Under the pieces are notes generated by a model that had not been told where the DNA came from, made no database searches, and saw nothing but the letters and a program-made list of their open reading frames with translations. DNA of 64,000 nt from Lineus longissimus (taxonomy: Eukaryota > Nemertea > Pilidiophora > Heteronemertea > Lineidae), in the NCBI RefSeq assembly GCF_910592395.1, contig NC_088313.1, positions 8,622,501 to 8,686,500 of the forward strand. The letters are read 5' to 3'. The translations under genes and the position numbers were made by a program. Shown in pieces: positions 21,221-33,028 of this stretch. Positions within the stretch are counted from its first letter, which is position 1. Each line of letters opens with the position of its first letter.

Positions 21221-21753
21221 AATTCATCAGTTACTGTGATGGAGGATTGAAAGTTGCTCTCAGACTGACACGTTTTACTGTAATTATGTTGAATCAACAG
21301 TCTCATGTTAAACTAGAGTTCTTGCGTGACGATTGTATGATTGCAAGATCAAGTTTTGTACATGACAGTCAATCCCTACAGTCACTGGTGTAATGTTAGT
21401 AATGAATGAAGTTTCCTGAATCAACACGTTTTACTCTTTTATTCATGTTGTCGGTAATTTCAAGCCTCAGCAACACATCTGTTTCCAATCTATAGGCTTT
21501 TGCTTAGGCAGTTTTACGATGGTCATCCATCACCTCAAGTTGAGTTTGTCACAAAATACCTTCACTTCTCCCGGACATGAAAGTGCATGAACCATATAAC
21601 ATTTTGCTTTGTGAGGAATAAAGTTGGCAGTTATGAGAAAGTATTCAACGTGTACAGTTCAGTTTATGCACGATTCTTTAGCCCATCATCACTAAGCCTT
21701 ATAACTCCCTGGTCGGAATCTGGGATCAACGAGAGGGACCACAATTCATCACA
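21221..21753. promoter_or_regulatory. Putative 5' LTR region of the BEL/Pao element
   Basis: The segment directly left of the primer-binding site must contain the 5' LTR if the element is full-length at this end. I cannot fix its left border because no 3' LTR remains at the other end for comparison: the element stops in a minisatellite at 35719. No coding content is seen. Confidence 0.35.
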
Positions 21754-21771
21754 TGGTGCCGTGACCAGGAT
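21754..21771 (+). other. Primer-binding site of BEL/Pao element
   Basis: TGGTGCCGTGACCAGGAT lies just inside the presumed 5' LTR and 19 bp upstream of the gag ATG. A TGG-initial, TGGTGxCGTGACC-type sequence at this position is characteristic of many BEL/Pao elements. Confidence 0.6.
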
Positions 21772-21789
21772 AACACAACGCAAGCATAC

Positions 21790-24043
21790 ATGAGCCGCCA
21801 AAAAATGGACAAAGTAGATACATTGAAGGCCAAACGGGCCGTTTTAGTCGACAGTTTCAAGAAGGACTATGACAAAGCAATGGTGAAGACGACAGCCCTG
21901 TCCGAGGACGAAATCACCGAAATAGAAGCCACATTAGAAGGACTACATGAAGCATACGAAACATCCTTGAAACAAAGTGAAGAGATAGATGGACTTTTAT
22001 CTAGCATGAAGGATAAAAAAGACGCACTCACGGAGGAAATAGCCGAAGCAAGAACAATCCGCAGTGACCAACGGGTCAAATTACTTAAGATGAAAAAGTT
22101 ACTTGAAAAACTGAACGCCAGTACCAAACAGACACCATCGGTAGCCGTTACGAAAATGCCAAAGACCGCTCAACTACCAAAGTTGAAACTTCCAACGTTT
22201 GACGGGTCTCAAGGAGGATACCGCGGTGACGTCACATCACGTGATCCCGACCCATATTAGTGATCGCTATGGCCAATCAGATTCAGTCTACTGACAGCAC
22301 CAGCACTGAACACATCTCCACGTCTCACTGTCTGGTGCGCTCCTGTACACAAAAACACCAATAGACATGAAATATTGCAATACCTAGTATGGATTCTTCC
22401 TGTGTAGAATAAAATTTACAGAGCAGATTAACTTCCACGAATAAAAAAAGACGTTTGGCGTTGCCAAAGTGCGGAAATAATGGGAAATAATGTCTCCGCT
22501 AAAATACACTACGAAATACACTAGGCAGTGCACTACGCGATACACGGTAGAGATGCAGTTGAGTTTGTTATTGTTTTGACTTAGAAGCCCGCCCATATCA
22601 TAATATATTCATGTATTCATGAAGTATGAACTCATTTCTGTCCCATACAACTCTAAGAACAGTCAATTTCTCCTTAAATCATCACCGAAACCGCGATATC
22701 CGCAGGAAGATTTCGTTCTAGTGTCCGAAAATGCATGATCTTACAGGGGCGCTAACTCGACAAATAGAGGGGATCTATGGGGATCTATGCGAGTTTTAGG
22801 TATTACAGGTCTCGAACTTGTAAAATCTGTAAACATGCCTCCAAATCCATTATGATAATGAAGAGATTGCCCCATATCTGGGAGACTGTTTTGAAACCAT
22901 CGCTAATTTTGGAAGATCGGTGCCGGCTATTTGGTTTAAATAACCCTATTTTTCCCCATCAAAACAGCACTTTTCATTTATTGTCTGAAGACTTATTTCA
23001 TAGCAGAAAAGTACTAATAACTCTGATTTGATGCGAAAAATCTAACTTTTTTGATGACTTGATTTTCCCTTGGCCGTGGATCGAGTTTGTTTACAATATG
23101 CAGCGCCATCTTGGAAAAGCCGTGACGTCACCGCGGTATCCTCCTTGACGGGTCTTACACGAAATGGTCCAGTTTTTGGGACACCATGACCGCCGATGTG
23201 TTGAAGGGAAATTACGAAAACATTACGAAGTTCAACTATATCGTAGGTCAGTTAGAGGGAATCGCCCTGGATGCAGTTGCAGGGATTCACGCTTCGGGAG
23301 ATAACTTAACTACGTTGATAGAAGTCCTGGAAGAACGTTTCGGTCAGACAAGGAAGATAATCCGTGCTCACGTCACGAATTTATTGGACATTCCTAACCC
23401 TTCATACAACTACGCATCACTCAGTGGATTTTATAACAAAGTTATGGGTGATATGCGTTCATTAGAGACACTAAAAGTGGACACACATCAGTGTTCATCC
23501 GTTCTCGTACCCATACTCGAATGGAAGCTACCCAAAATTCTCAGAGAAAAGATGGGAACAAGCGATCAAGGGGATTGGTTCGATCTGAGCAAATTCATGA
23601 AATCGTTCAACACACACTTGGATAACATTGGGGAACGTTTTAAAAGCACACAATCACAGGACTCGGAAAGGAAGGAGCATCACGGGAAACATAACCACGC
23701 CTCAGTCAGTGCGTTCGTAGGAGGAATTACCGTCTCTAAGTGTGCCTTCTGCGACGCGTCTCATAATGTGTTTAAGTGTCCGAAAACCGCAGATGAAAAA
23801 TACAGCCTAATCAGATCGAAAAGGTTGTGTTTCAATTGTTTAGGGAAACATGAAGTAAGCAAGTGCAGCAGTAAGAGATCATGTCACGTGTGCAAGCGCA
23901 GACATCATTCATCCATACATGAACATTTCAGTCAGTCTTTTCACCGCAATCAGGAACCCCGCAATTATCAGGAGCACCGCAATACGTACAATGACATCAG
24001 GAGATGTCACCGCACACCATGTCGCAAAACCGCACCGCATTAG
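21790..24043 (+). pseudogene. BEL/Pao gag, split by a hAT-like insertion
   Basis: The N-terminal part (21790-22209) is a charged coiled coil ending in KLKLPTFDGS. After the inserted element the frame resumes at 23156 with KWSSFWDTM, the DUF1759-type gag motif. The capsid-like part continues to a cysteine-rich nucleocapsid region at about 23740-23925 with three CxxC-type knuckles (CAFCDASHNVFKC, CFNCLGKHEVSKC, CHVCKRRHHSS). The frame then ends at 24043 in a His/Arg-rich stretch, while the protease frame starts overlapping at 24004 in another phase. BEL elements normally read gag and pol as one ORF, so this is either a mutation or a frameshift site; mutation is more likely given the other damage. 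Confidence 0.85.
22210..23147. mobile_element. 938-bp non-autonomous hAT-like element
   Basis: The terminal inverted repeats are CAAGGAGGATACCGCGG extended by TGACGTCAC, perfect at both ends. The 8-bp target duplication ACGGGTCT is exact (22202-22209 and 23148-23155). Removing the element and one duplication restores the gag frame. An 8-bp duplication and CA-initial TIRs point to hAT, although P- or Merlin-type mobilisation is not excluded. There is no transposase inside. Confidence 0.85.
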
Positions 24044-25337
24044 TATCAGAAAAACCGCATACTGTCATACCGCAAATTCAAAAGACAAGTGAGAATAGTT
24101 CAAATGGACACCTGGAAAGAGTCAAACCGCACGATTCACCAGTTACCTCATGCACTGGATCCAACAGGGAAACTGTACTTTTAGAAACTGGTAAAATCAA
24201 ACTTACACAAAGGGAGAAAAGTGTCACCGCAGGAGCATTAATTGATCGAGGCAGCATGGCTTCGTACATACGCAAAGAAACCGCCAAGAAGTTGGAGTTA
24301 CAACCACATAAGACAACCACCCTAACCGTGCACGGGATAGGGGGAAATACATCACGCCGGCAGTACGAAATCACTAAAGTAGGAATAGAGACCAAAGAAG
24401 GTAAGAAATGCATTGAAGTTATGATCACCGACGAAATCGTCAAACCGATTCATCAAAACGGATGGGAAGCGTGTTTAGAACACACCTGTATTCGTGATTT
24501 AGAACTTGCAAATGACTTCAAAGACACTTGGTTCACAGTAGACATTCTCATAGGGTGTGATTACGCCTACCTTTTCTTAGAAAACAAGGTCATTAAGGGC
24601 CACGGGCCCATGGTTCAATTTTCAAACTTAGGTTGTTTCGTTTCGGGACCATTACATGTGAAACAGGTCCATGTTGCCACCGCCAGTTCCAGTGAAACAA
24701 ATCCCGATAATGACGATGACAATGAAATCAACATACTTGAAGAGTATTTGAGAAATAACATCGTTTCAAACAACGATGTGAGCGATCGAGAATTTGAAGA
24801 AAATTTCAAACAAGCATATCTCAAAAATGTCCAATTCAAAGAAGGAAAATACTACGTCCCGCTCCCATGGAGACCAGATCACCCAGAGTTACCAAACAAT
24901 TTCAACAACTGTCAAACAAGGATACAACAAGTCATGGGTAGGCTGAAAAAATTACAACTAGTTGATGCATATGTAAAAGTCATGCATGAGAACATTGCCA
25001 ATGGGTATGTGTCAGAAATTCCTGAACATCATCAAGCAGATACAGATGGTTACTTTCTGCCACATTTTCCAGTGTTACGTGACAGCACAACTACCCCACT
25101 AAGGATTGTTTTCGACGCTAGTAGCGGATCACAATCCCTCAATTCATGCCTTCATGAGGGACCGAACATGCTACATGATCTGACAAATCTTTTGTTGAAA
25201 TTTCGCACAAAACGAATCGGACTATCTGCAGATATTGCCAGGGCCTTTCTTTCGGTACGATTGCTAGAATCAGACCGAAAATACGTCAAATTCTTGTGGT
25301 ATCGCGACAATGACGTCACAAAAGACATTGTGCCATA
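24004..25337 (+). pseudogene. BEL/Pao protease and N-terminal reverse transcriptase
   Basis: The protease-like segment at about 24200-24600 contains ALIDRGSMASYI, where a retroviral-type aspartic protease would have D-T/S-G. Here the middle residue is Arg (codon CGA), which should inactivate it. The RT begins with YFLPHFPVLRDS and PLRIVFDASS, continues with SLNSCLHEGPNMLHDLTNLL and reaches LSADIARAFL (first catalytic Asp) and YVKFLWYRDND. The protein then breaks off at DIVPYQ, where the LINE block is inserted (about 25338). The continuation is at 33124. Confidence 0.85.
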
Positions 25338-25350
25338 TCAAGATGGCTGC
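25338..25350 (+). promoter_or_regulatory. YY1-like motif at the LINE 5' end
   Basis: CAAGATGGCTGCC at the extreme 5' end resembles the AAGATGGC core of YY1 sites, which position transcription starts in some LINEs such as human L1. The function here is inferred from position and sequence only. Confidence 0.35.
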
Positions 25351-25621
25351 CTAGAAGTTGTACAGTTTCTGGACTGTCCAGCTTTAAGATAATTTCAAGA
25401 GTTTCAAGGAAGTGTAGCCGTTGGTGCGATGTAACATGACTTGTGGATACTTGTAGCTTGTTTTCGTGCCCCTTGTGAAGGAGTACTCTTTGGATTTATA
25501 CAGTTTTTGGAGCAAAAAAAGGAAAAAATTGATGTCTGCTGAATGATCTGTGTGTACATGTAGATGTAGAGCCGTGTGTAATCTTGCGCATAAGTACACC
25601 AGACTTAGTGTTTCCGCTTGG

Positions 25622-27097
25622 ATGGCGTCGAAAACGATCAATGAACATTTTGCAGGGCCGGTACGCTCGGAAACGCCGAGGCAGGCAGGTGAAAAATGTA
25701 AAGGCGACCAGCGTTCCCCTCAGAATGGTTTAGGAAGTCCGGAAATGAAATCTACCCGTAGAGAACACGATACAGGCGAGCATGACTTGGATGAAGAATT
25801 AAATGTCGCCGCTGTTCAGCAGGCTGAACAGTCTGGTCAACAAGTCGATGCAGCAGTGGCAAATTGCAAGCAAGATAGGCCTACGGCCAAGGTGACAATT
25901 AACAATGCGTTACTGTCGTATGTAGCCTATGGCATTCTGTCCGCCAATCATGAGAATATCAAAAAGGTTGTGTTAGATGCCTTTAGGTCCGAGGCGATTT
26001 CGCAAGCTAAACATATCCTGTGGGACAACTGTAACCAAGAAATAATCGGAGAAAAGTCTATGCGCAGGTCCACCACTGCCAGAACAGCAGACGAGGCCAA
26101 TGTTATGGACATAGTTGGGGCTCTTACCAGACTAGACGCTAGAAATGCCTTACCGACAATAGTTGTATCAGCCTATGATCTAGGTGACTTACCCAGGATT
26201 CACCCGGAAGATCTAAATAACGTGGCTATGGCCTACCGTATGAAGGACATTGAGAACGAAACGGATAAAATTCAGGACTGTGTAGATTTGCTCATGCGGG
26301 AAAATGCAATCCTTAAGCGGTCAGTTTCTGATCTGCATAAGCAGGACGTTACGAAGGATATGTCTAAACCGAAAGATAGTGAAGGTTGGAGTGATATGGA
26401 AATTCAGTCTTTTGACGATTCTGTGTGGGGTCCGCCAAAGGATGGTGGCTCCCAGCTGCAAAATGTTTGTGAACCATCAGCACGTACTTTTGCAGACGCT
26501 GCAAAACAGAGGGGGTTGTCCCCTAAACCAGGCTTACGTGGTGTTGCCAGTGGCAGAGGGCGTCGCCCTGGCGGTGCTCTGCCGGGTCGCCAGACTGTGT
26601 ATCTGAAACCTCCGGCTATATCTAATGTGATGAGGAGTCACGGTGGTAGCAACCTCTCTGTGGACCGCCTAAGTGACAGCAGTAGGATGGCTAACGGGAG
26701 TGACGATGGCTTTCGTATCCCCGGTTACATTAAACGCAAGGAACGAAGAGCAGAGACAAAAAGGAGGCACGTTATAGAGGGGAAGGCGCGAAGTGACGGT
26801 AGCGGTGCGTTCAGAGGAGCTCCGACTCCAAGTAGGTTTCTCTTCATCTATCGTGTTGATAGGAGTACGCAGAAAAGTGACCTGAGGAAATTCATCGAGG
26901 ATAATAATTGTGTGGTGAGAGAGCTTGAACAGGTGTCTCATGAAGAGGCCAAGTATAAGTCATTTAAACTTGCGGTACCGGCTGAACAATATAAGGACCT
27001 TTTCAACAATGAATTTCCTTGGCCAGAAGGAGTCAGGGTAAGGAAATATGTCCCTCCACGAGGCGTGGAATCTTCTTACTCGCGGGACAGTACATGA
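25622..27097 (+). CDS. LINE ORF1, RNA-binding-like protein
   Basis: From ATG 25622 the frame encodes 491 residues without interruption. The N-terminal two thirds are charged, with a coiled-coil-like region (MKDIENETDKIQDCVDLLM) and an RG-rich stretch (GLRGVASGRGRRPGG). The C-terminal segment, from about RFLFIYRVDRSTQKSDLRKF to EGVRVRKYVPP, is the conserved RRM-like domain found at the end of ORF1 in many CR1-group LINEs. It probably binds the element RNA. The stop TGA (27095-27097) overlaps the ATG of ORF2 in the string ATGA. The frame is open upstream of the chosen ATG too, but that part lacks conserved content. Confidence 0.75.
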   Translation: MASKTINEHFAGPVRSETPRQAGEKCKGDQRSPQNGLGSPEMKSTRREHDTGEHDLDEELNVAAVQQAEQSGQQVDAAVANCKQDRPTAKVTINNALLSYVAYGILSANHENIKKVVLDAFRSEAISQAKHILWDNCNQEIIGEKSMRRSTTARTADEANVMDIVGALTRLDARNALPTIVVSAYDLGDLPRIHPEDLNNVAMAYRMKDIENETDKIQDCVDLLMRENAILKRSVSDLHKQDVTKDMSKPKDSEGWSDMEIQSFDDSVWGPPKDGGSQLQNVCEPSARTFADAAKQRGLSPKPGLRGVASGRGRRPGGALPGRQTVYLKPPAISNVMRSHGGSNLSVDRLSDSSRMANGSDDGFRIPGYIKRKERRAETKRRHVIEGKARSDGSGAFRGAPTPSRFLFIYRVDRSTQKSDLRKFIEDNNCVVRELEQVSHEEAKYKSFKLAVPAEQYKDLFNNEFPWPEGVRVRKYVPPRGVESSYSRDST

Positions 27098-30000
27098 AAT
27101 ACACGCCTACAGTAACTTTCTACATTGTTTTTCTTGTCATCTGTGGTATGACTTGCGTGACTCTAACCTCATACAACAGCAATGGACTTGGCCCGGGACG
27201 CCGGGAATATGTCGCAAAACTGGTGAATAACTGTGATGTTTTGTTTCTACAGGAACATTGGCTCTATGAACACCAATTTCAGTCCCTGATAAAAGATTTA
27301 GGTACTTTAGGTAGCCCTGTGAGTGTACATGGACGATCTGGAATGAATGACAAGGTACTCTTGAAGGGGAGACCGTATGGGGGCTCAGCTATTTTATGGA
27401 ACTCAGGGGTTAGGGCACGGGTCACCCCGGTTGTTTTTGATTGCGCCACTCGCAGGGTGTGTGCGGTATCGGTGAACTTTGAATCGATAAATGGCGATAT
27501 TTTGTTAATCAGTGTGTATATGCCAGTTGATAATGCTGCTGAGGCGCAGGTCTATCGCGATGTTCTAAATGAATTGGTACAATTGATGGAATCTGTTAAC
27601 TGTAAATATGTGATTCTTGGTGGTGACTTGAACACAGTTTTTACTCGTGTGAACTCGGCAAACACGACACAGTTACAACAGTTTATGAGGGCCGAATCAT
27701 TTCGATGTGGTCTACAGTCTCTGATGCCCCAAGTTGACTACACTTTTGAAAGTAAGATAACTGGTGCTAGGTCACTAGTAGATCATTTTCTTATGCCCAG
27801 AGCACATGATGGATCTCATCACTTCATATTCTGTATCACATTCTGTAGATAATTTTTCAGACCATTCGTGTCTCCATATTTCATACAAATTTCCCACGAG
27901 GGCTGGGTTTGGTCCGGTGGATAAGTTGGACGAGGGCAATTCTGAGCCTCAATTAGGTCGAGATTTGACGAATACAGGCAGGTTATGCTGGGAGAAAAGT
28001 AATCCAGAGAACTTGATAGAATATGGAAATGAGCTTGATGGTTTGCTATCAAACATAAATGTTCAGTTAAATGCTATGCGGTGTAATGATCGACTGTGTC
28101 GGGACCATTTTAATGAAATTGATTCTTTTCATGATGACATTGTTAATGCCTGTCTGTTGGCTGGTGATAGATGTATACCAAAGAATGAGCGGGGATACGG
28201 TCGGAATCATAATGGCACTGCTGGATGTAACGATGAAGTTAGGCATTTAAGAGATACAGCTATGTTCTGGCACAACCTGTGGAAGGACAATGGAAGACCT
28301 AGAGATGGGTACGTTGCTGATATCCGCAGGCGTACGCGCGCTGGCTATCACCTAGCGGTGCGTAAGACAAAGAGAGATAGGAATAAGGTATCAGCTAATA
28401 AACTGGCCAGTGCTTTGAGCGACAAAAAACCTGCTGATTTTTGGAGTGAGGTTAAAAGGGTCAAAGGGAAAAATGCCGAGAATCCCAATAGTATGGATGG
28501 AATTACTGGACGGGATAACATTTGCAACCTTTTCAAACACAAATTCTCAACTCTTCACAATTCTGTTCCCTATCAAGAAAATGATCTATTAGCTTTTAAT
28601 GAAAAATGTCAGGAAGGAATCACCCAAGCGTGCCAAGTTGGGACTTGTAGATATGCGCATCATATTTCTGTTGAAGACATTACACTGGGTATCGGTCGTC
28701 TGAAGGCTGGCAAGAACGATGATACTCCCTGCCTTATGTCCAATCATTATATAAATGGTAGTCGTCTGCTCAGGGTATATTTTTGTCGTTCCTGTTGAAT
28801 ATGATGTTTGACCATGGCTGTGTACCTGGCGCCATATCCAGGTCCACCATTGTACCAATCCCCAAGGACGGTCGAAAGTCATTGACCAATTCTGAGAACT
28901 ATCGGGGTATAGCGTTGAGCAGTATCATTGGAAAGATCCTAGATTATGTTATATTACACAAGTATGGTGACTCTCTTATATCTAGTGACGAACAGTTTGG
29001 ATTCAAAAAAGGGTCATCGACAACAACATGTGGTTTTGTGGTAGAGGAAGTGATTTAGTACTATGTTGAAAGTGATGCACCCGTGTTCTGTGTTATGTTT
29101 GATGCCAGTAAGGCGTTTGATTGTGTTAATTTCACAAAGCTATTTAATGTTCTCTTAAAGAATGGTGTTTGCCCACTGGTGGCCCGGCTTCTAGCTTCGA
29201 TATACACGACGCAGAAAATGCGTGTGAGATGGGGAGTGTATACTTCAGATGTTTTCAGTGTTTCCAATGGTGTCAAGCAGGGTGGGGTTCTTTCCCCGAT
29301 CCTGTTCAATCTGTACCTGGACGAACTGCTCGTTAGTCTTAAGAATTCCAAACTTGGGTGTCACATAGGGCATTTGTTTTGTGCTGCTTTCGCTTATGCA
29401 GATGATGTTATCATTTTATCACCATCTCTCCTTGCGCTACGGAAACTTTTAGATGTATGCGATGATTTTTCAATAGAGTTTAAAGTTAGGTTTAATGCGG
29501 CGAAAAGCAGATTATTAGTGTTTGGAATGCGGGATGTTGCCGGTATTGTGGTTCAGTTTAGTGGTGTGGTTCTTAAACCCAGTGTATCGGAGATTCACCT
29601 GGGCATACCAATCGGGCCAGAATCAAATAGGATACGAATTGAGTCAAGTGTGAACGATTTGTACAAGAAAACAAATATTTTATTATCCCAATTCGGTCAT
29701 CCATCAGCAATGGTTAAATACTCTTTATTTAAAAGCTACTGTACCTCTTTTTATGGATGCTCACTGTGGGATTTGTCAAAGCCCACCATCGATAATGTAT
29801 ATGTGGCTTGGCGAAAATGCATTCGACGTACCATGGACATTCCACGACGGACACACAATGTTTTACTGCCTCATATTATAGGTGACTGTACAATCCAGAG
29901 TTTGTTAAAACGCAGGGTCGTGAACTTTTATCATATGATGGAAAGGTCTAGCAGTGTTGTTGTTAGAATGTGCTTAGAGCTGGCAGTACACGGGAGTAGA

Positions 30001-30222
30001 TCCTCGTTCAGCGGCAGCCTTAAGCACATATGTCACAAATATAACGTTAGTAGGTTTCATTTACCCGCTCTAAATGTAGACGATATGGAAATCAATGATG
30101 ATGTTATAGTTCAACAAAGGGGGGCTTTTATTAAGGATTTACTTGAGATGAGGGACTCGGGAGATGACCAACTCAATTTTTATGAAATAAGTGACATGAT
30201 AGAAATGCTGTGTGTGAACTGA
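27094..30222 (+). pseudogene. LINE ORF2: AP endonuclease and reverse transcriptase, decayed
   Basis: The frame opens at ATG 27094. The endonuclease shows FLQEHWL (catalytic Glu), GGDLNTV and VDHFLM, and after a frameshift near 27803-27815 the SDHSCL end motif. A second frameshift lies near 28783-28798, and a TAG stop at 29056-29058 just before VESDAPVFCVMFDASKAFD. The RT continues with VKQGGVLSPILFNLYLDELL, FAYADDVIILSPS and FNAAKSRLLVFG to the stop at 30222. The palm motifs are all present, including the FAYADD catalytic pair. The three lesions make the copy inactive, while ORF1 is still open. Confidence 0.85.
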
Positions 30223-30745
30223 GAAAGTCTGTCATGTTAATTACTCAAAGATGCAGGGACATTAGTAGAATGTCCAATTAAGTATATTGTACATTGCTTT
30301 GTCTGTATTCAGTGTAATGTTCTTTTCTGTATTTTCAAATTGTACTAGACGCAAGGGCCCAACGCGCCGCGTAGCGGCAAAAAAGCGAAGCTGGCGAAAC
30401 ATTTATAACGGGTCACCGTCACTTATTATTGGACTTATAGCGCATTTACGGGGTTGCAACTATTTTGCTTTATAGTGTCACCAGGAAAGAAAAGCATGCG
30501 ACCTAACGCCGATCTATTTGTATAAAGTGATAATTGGAAGGTATATAGTAGGAAATATCAATAAAATAATCATTCCATGTCGTCTTTTGAGGGCATTTTT
30601 GATTGTAAAAAATATATGTGTACGTCACCGTAGTCTCTGCAATGATAATTTTATCAGAGCAGTCTCGCGCAAGTAGAAGTTCTTTACCTACTAGTTCTTC
30701 ACTTATTAGTCTCAACGTCTGGCGCAAAGCCAGACGTTTTCCATT

Positions 30746-30880
30746 ACGATTTCACTACGATGTTTGACAATAAGGAGCAGTGCGCGAGATATGCTAATGA
30801 GCAGACTTCCCTCGCTTGAGTTTCTGAAGAATGTTCCATATCGCGCTAAGCTCATCACTGCTGATTATGACAGGCGTGCA
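30746..30880 (+). repeat. 135-bp direct repeat, copy 1
   Basis: It begins ACGATTTCACTACGATGTTT and ends GACAGGCGTGCA. The second copy is at 32305-32439, about 90-95% identical by eye. Both read as protein-like in one frame (RLPSLEF.KNVPYRAKL) but without a recognised family. Confidence 0.75.
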
Positions 30881-31421
30881 GCGGTAGGTATCTGCTCCCC
30901 AACTTCCACCCTAATACGGTACAATAAGTTACCATTTGATGAGAATGGGACAATGCCCTCACTGTGTATGGAGTCATAGGGATAAGAAGACATTATTCAT
31001 TAGTGTTGGTACAAGTGATTTTGCCCAAAAAACATGCACATTCAAAAAACAAAATATGCAAGGTATCACGTACATGTAACATGACCATGACGACGTGCAG
31101 AAAGTGTATTGGCCAGTGCATACTTTATGGCTATGTATAGTAAACATGGTAAACATGAACAACATCATTATTCATCGGCAGTTCATTTTACTCCGAGCTT
31201 TTCCTGAAACATATTGCCATGATGATTAGGCCTACCATGTACCATGACCAATAACGGCACTTGATCATGTAGATGTCAACAAGTTCACATGAACCGTATA
31301 ATCCCGCATAATCCCGCATGGCACATGTGGGGCATGCGTCTAAACCAAAGCCCCAAAATCACTTGTTTTGGTCTATTTCACTTGTGTTTCCCCCGTCTCC
31401 CGGTCCATAGTACATTTACAG

Positions 31422-31545
31422 TTTACAATCCCCGATCATGGCCCAACAAAAGGTCATCGGTTGACTAAAGCCAAGGAACACAACTGTTCAATGGATTTAT
31501 ACTTGAATGCGATCAAACTACATCTTTTCAATCGTGGATTGTAAA
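31422..31545 (+). mobile_element. MITE with TTTACAATCC ends, copy 1
   Basis: The terminal inverted repeats are TTTACAATCC and GGATTGTAAA. The interior contains GGTCATCGGTTGACTAA and TGTTCAATGGATTTATA. A second copy lies in opposite orientation at 40185-40303. Confidence 0.7.
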
Positions 31546-32304
31546 TTTAACCCCATGGGCCTAGGGAAGGCCTATAACAATACTTTCGACACAGTTATTA
31601 TCTCCGCTGCCTCCACCATGTTACACACAGTGCTCACTGCTGATTCTAAAATGCGCCACCTAGTCAATTGCACTATCGTCATCACCTCATCATACTTCAT
31701 TGACATTACAGGCACACATTGACATAGACCACTGTTGCAATCAACGACACAGTCGCTATCCAAGTAGCATTATAGAGGTAATTATCATTATCATACCTCA
31801 TTAGCATGTGAACCAATCGCGTCGCGTCCTTTGCGATCACGGCAAAGCCTCATGGAATAATGTCTTTCAACGTTGAATAATTTTTCATATTCCATGCCTA
31901 CAACTTCAATTTCTTCATAATCCATGGCTAGAAGTTCAATACTAATATAATATCCAAGATAAAGTTACAAGAAGTAGTCAATAGGGGTCTCTCACCTCTC
32001 ACTGTATGTCCACACTATTCACGCTTGTACGAGGAATACATTCAATGCTGAATCTAACAACACCCAGTGCCCTTACTCTGTATATTAGTCACTGGAAGAT
32101 GGCCCATTTCACTCCTTGCTTCTACTTCACCTATAGTCTCATTGCAAACGCCTCAGTTCTATGATATCACATTCACTTTCAGCTGTCATGCAACGCAACA
32201 ACTGTGCTATCTGCCATCGCACATCAACGAAGAAGTGCAGCCGCCCACATTCCACCTCACGTCTGTCCGACCAGCTGCAATCCTCGAGGACGCCACACTG
32301 TACC

Positions 32305-32439
32305 ACGATTTCACTACGATGTTTGACAAGAAGGAGCAGTGCGCGAGATAGGCTAATGAGCAGACTTCCCTCGCTTGAGTTTCGGAAGAATGTTCCATAT
32401 CGCGCTAAGCTGACCACAGCTGACCATGACAGGCGTGCA
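32305..32439 (+). repeat. 135-bp direct repeat, copy 2
   Basis: This is the partner of 30746-30880. Differences include GAGATAGGCTAATGAG versus GAGATATGCTAATGAG. Confidence 0.75.
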
Positions 32440-32964
32440 TTGGACTGGTACAGGTTGGAACTGAACATTGAATATGCTGGTGGTGACGCTTTCTGATGAG
32501 AAGTTGGTCGTGACTGATGCAGTCTCCTTGGACTTGTCCACAGCATCGTTCAATCATTGCTCTCTGAGCTGCCTTGATTCTGTACCCAAATACTAAGACC
32601 AAATGCCTGTTGACTGTGCTTTAAGAGAGACTGGCGCCATGCCTAGAGATATGACTGACCCCTATTGGCAAATTTGTATGACTTTATCTTGCCTACCTAG
32701 CTGCTGCCTATAGTCTCCCTTTAACTGCGGAACACTTCAAAGTCGATAAAATGCCATGTTCCACCTTTTAATGTGTTCAGACTGCCATTTTCAAAATAAT
32801 CAAGTCAGGACACTGCCTTCTAGTCTCATAATAAATTTTGCTTTCCTCAATATATAATAACATTTCTTCTTCTTCAATGCTTTCATCATTCCAAACTTCT
32901 CCTCCTCTGACTTTTACAGGGGTACAGTCATGGCAATCAAAACCCAAATACTGAGACCAAATGC

Positions 32965-33028
32965 CTGTTGACTGTGCTTTAAGAGAGACTGGCGCCATGC
33001 CTAGTCTCTCTTAAAGCACAGTCAACAG
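32965..33028. repeat. Perfect 26-bp hairpin with 12-nt loop
   Basis: CTGTTGACTGTGCTTTAAGA (32965 onward, arm to 32990) pairs perfectly with the arm 33003-33028; the loop is GGCGCCATGCCT. The left arm and loop, with upstream sequence, are also present at 32584-32646 without the right arm. Confidence 0.85.

Larger units (their letters stand above)
25338..30300 (+). mobile_element. Full-length LINE (AP-endonuclease/RT class) inserted in BEL RT
   Basis: It starts at or near CAAGATGGCTGCC (25338-25350) immediately after the interrupted BEL codon run, has an ORF1 (25622-27097) and an ORF2 (27094-30222), and a short 3' UTR. The RT type (QGGVLSP, AYADD, GCHIG motifs) places it in the broad CR1/L2/Jockey assemblage; I cannot assign the clade by eye. 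The exact 3' end is unclear, because other repeat pieces follow before BEL resumes at 33124. Confidence 0.8.

Noticed and set aside
24004-24043. Programmed frameshift between BEL gag and protease
   Set aside because: The overlap has no obvious slippery site, and BEL elements normally use a single frame. With several other lesions in this copy, mutation is more likely.
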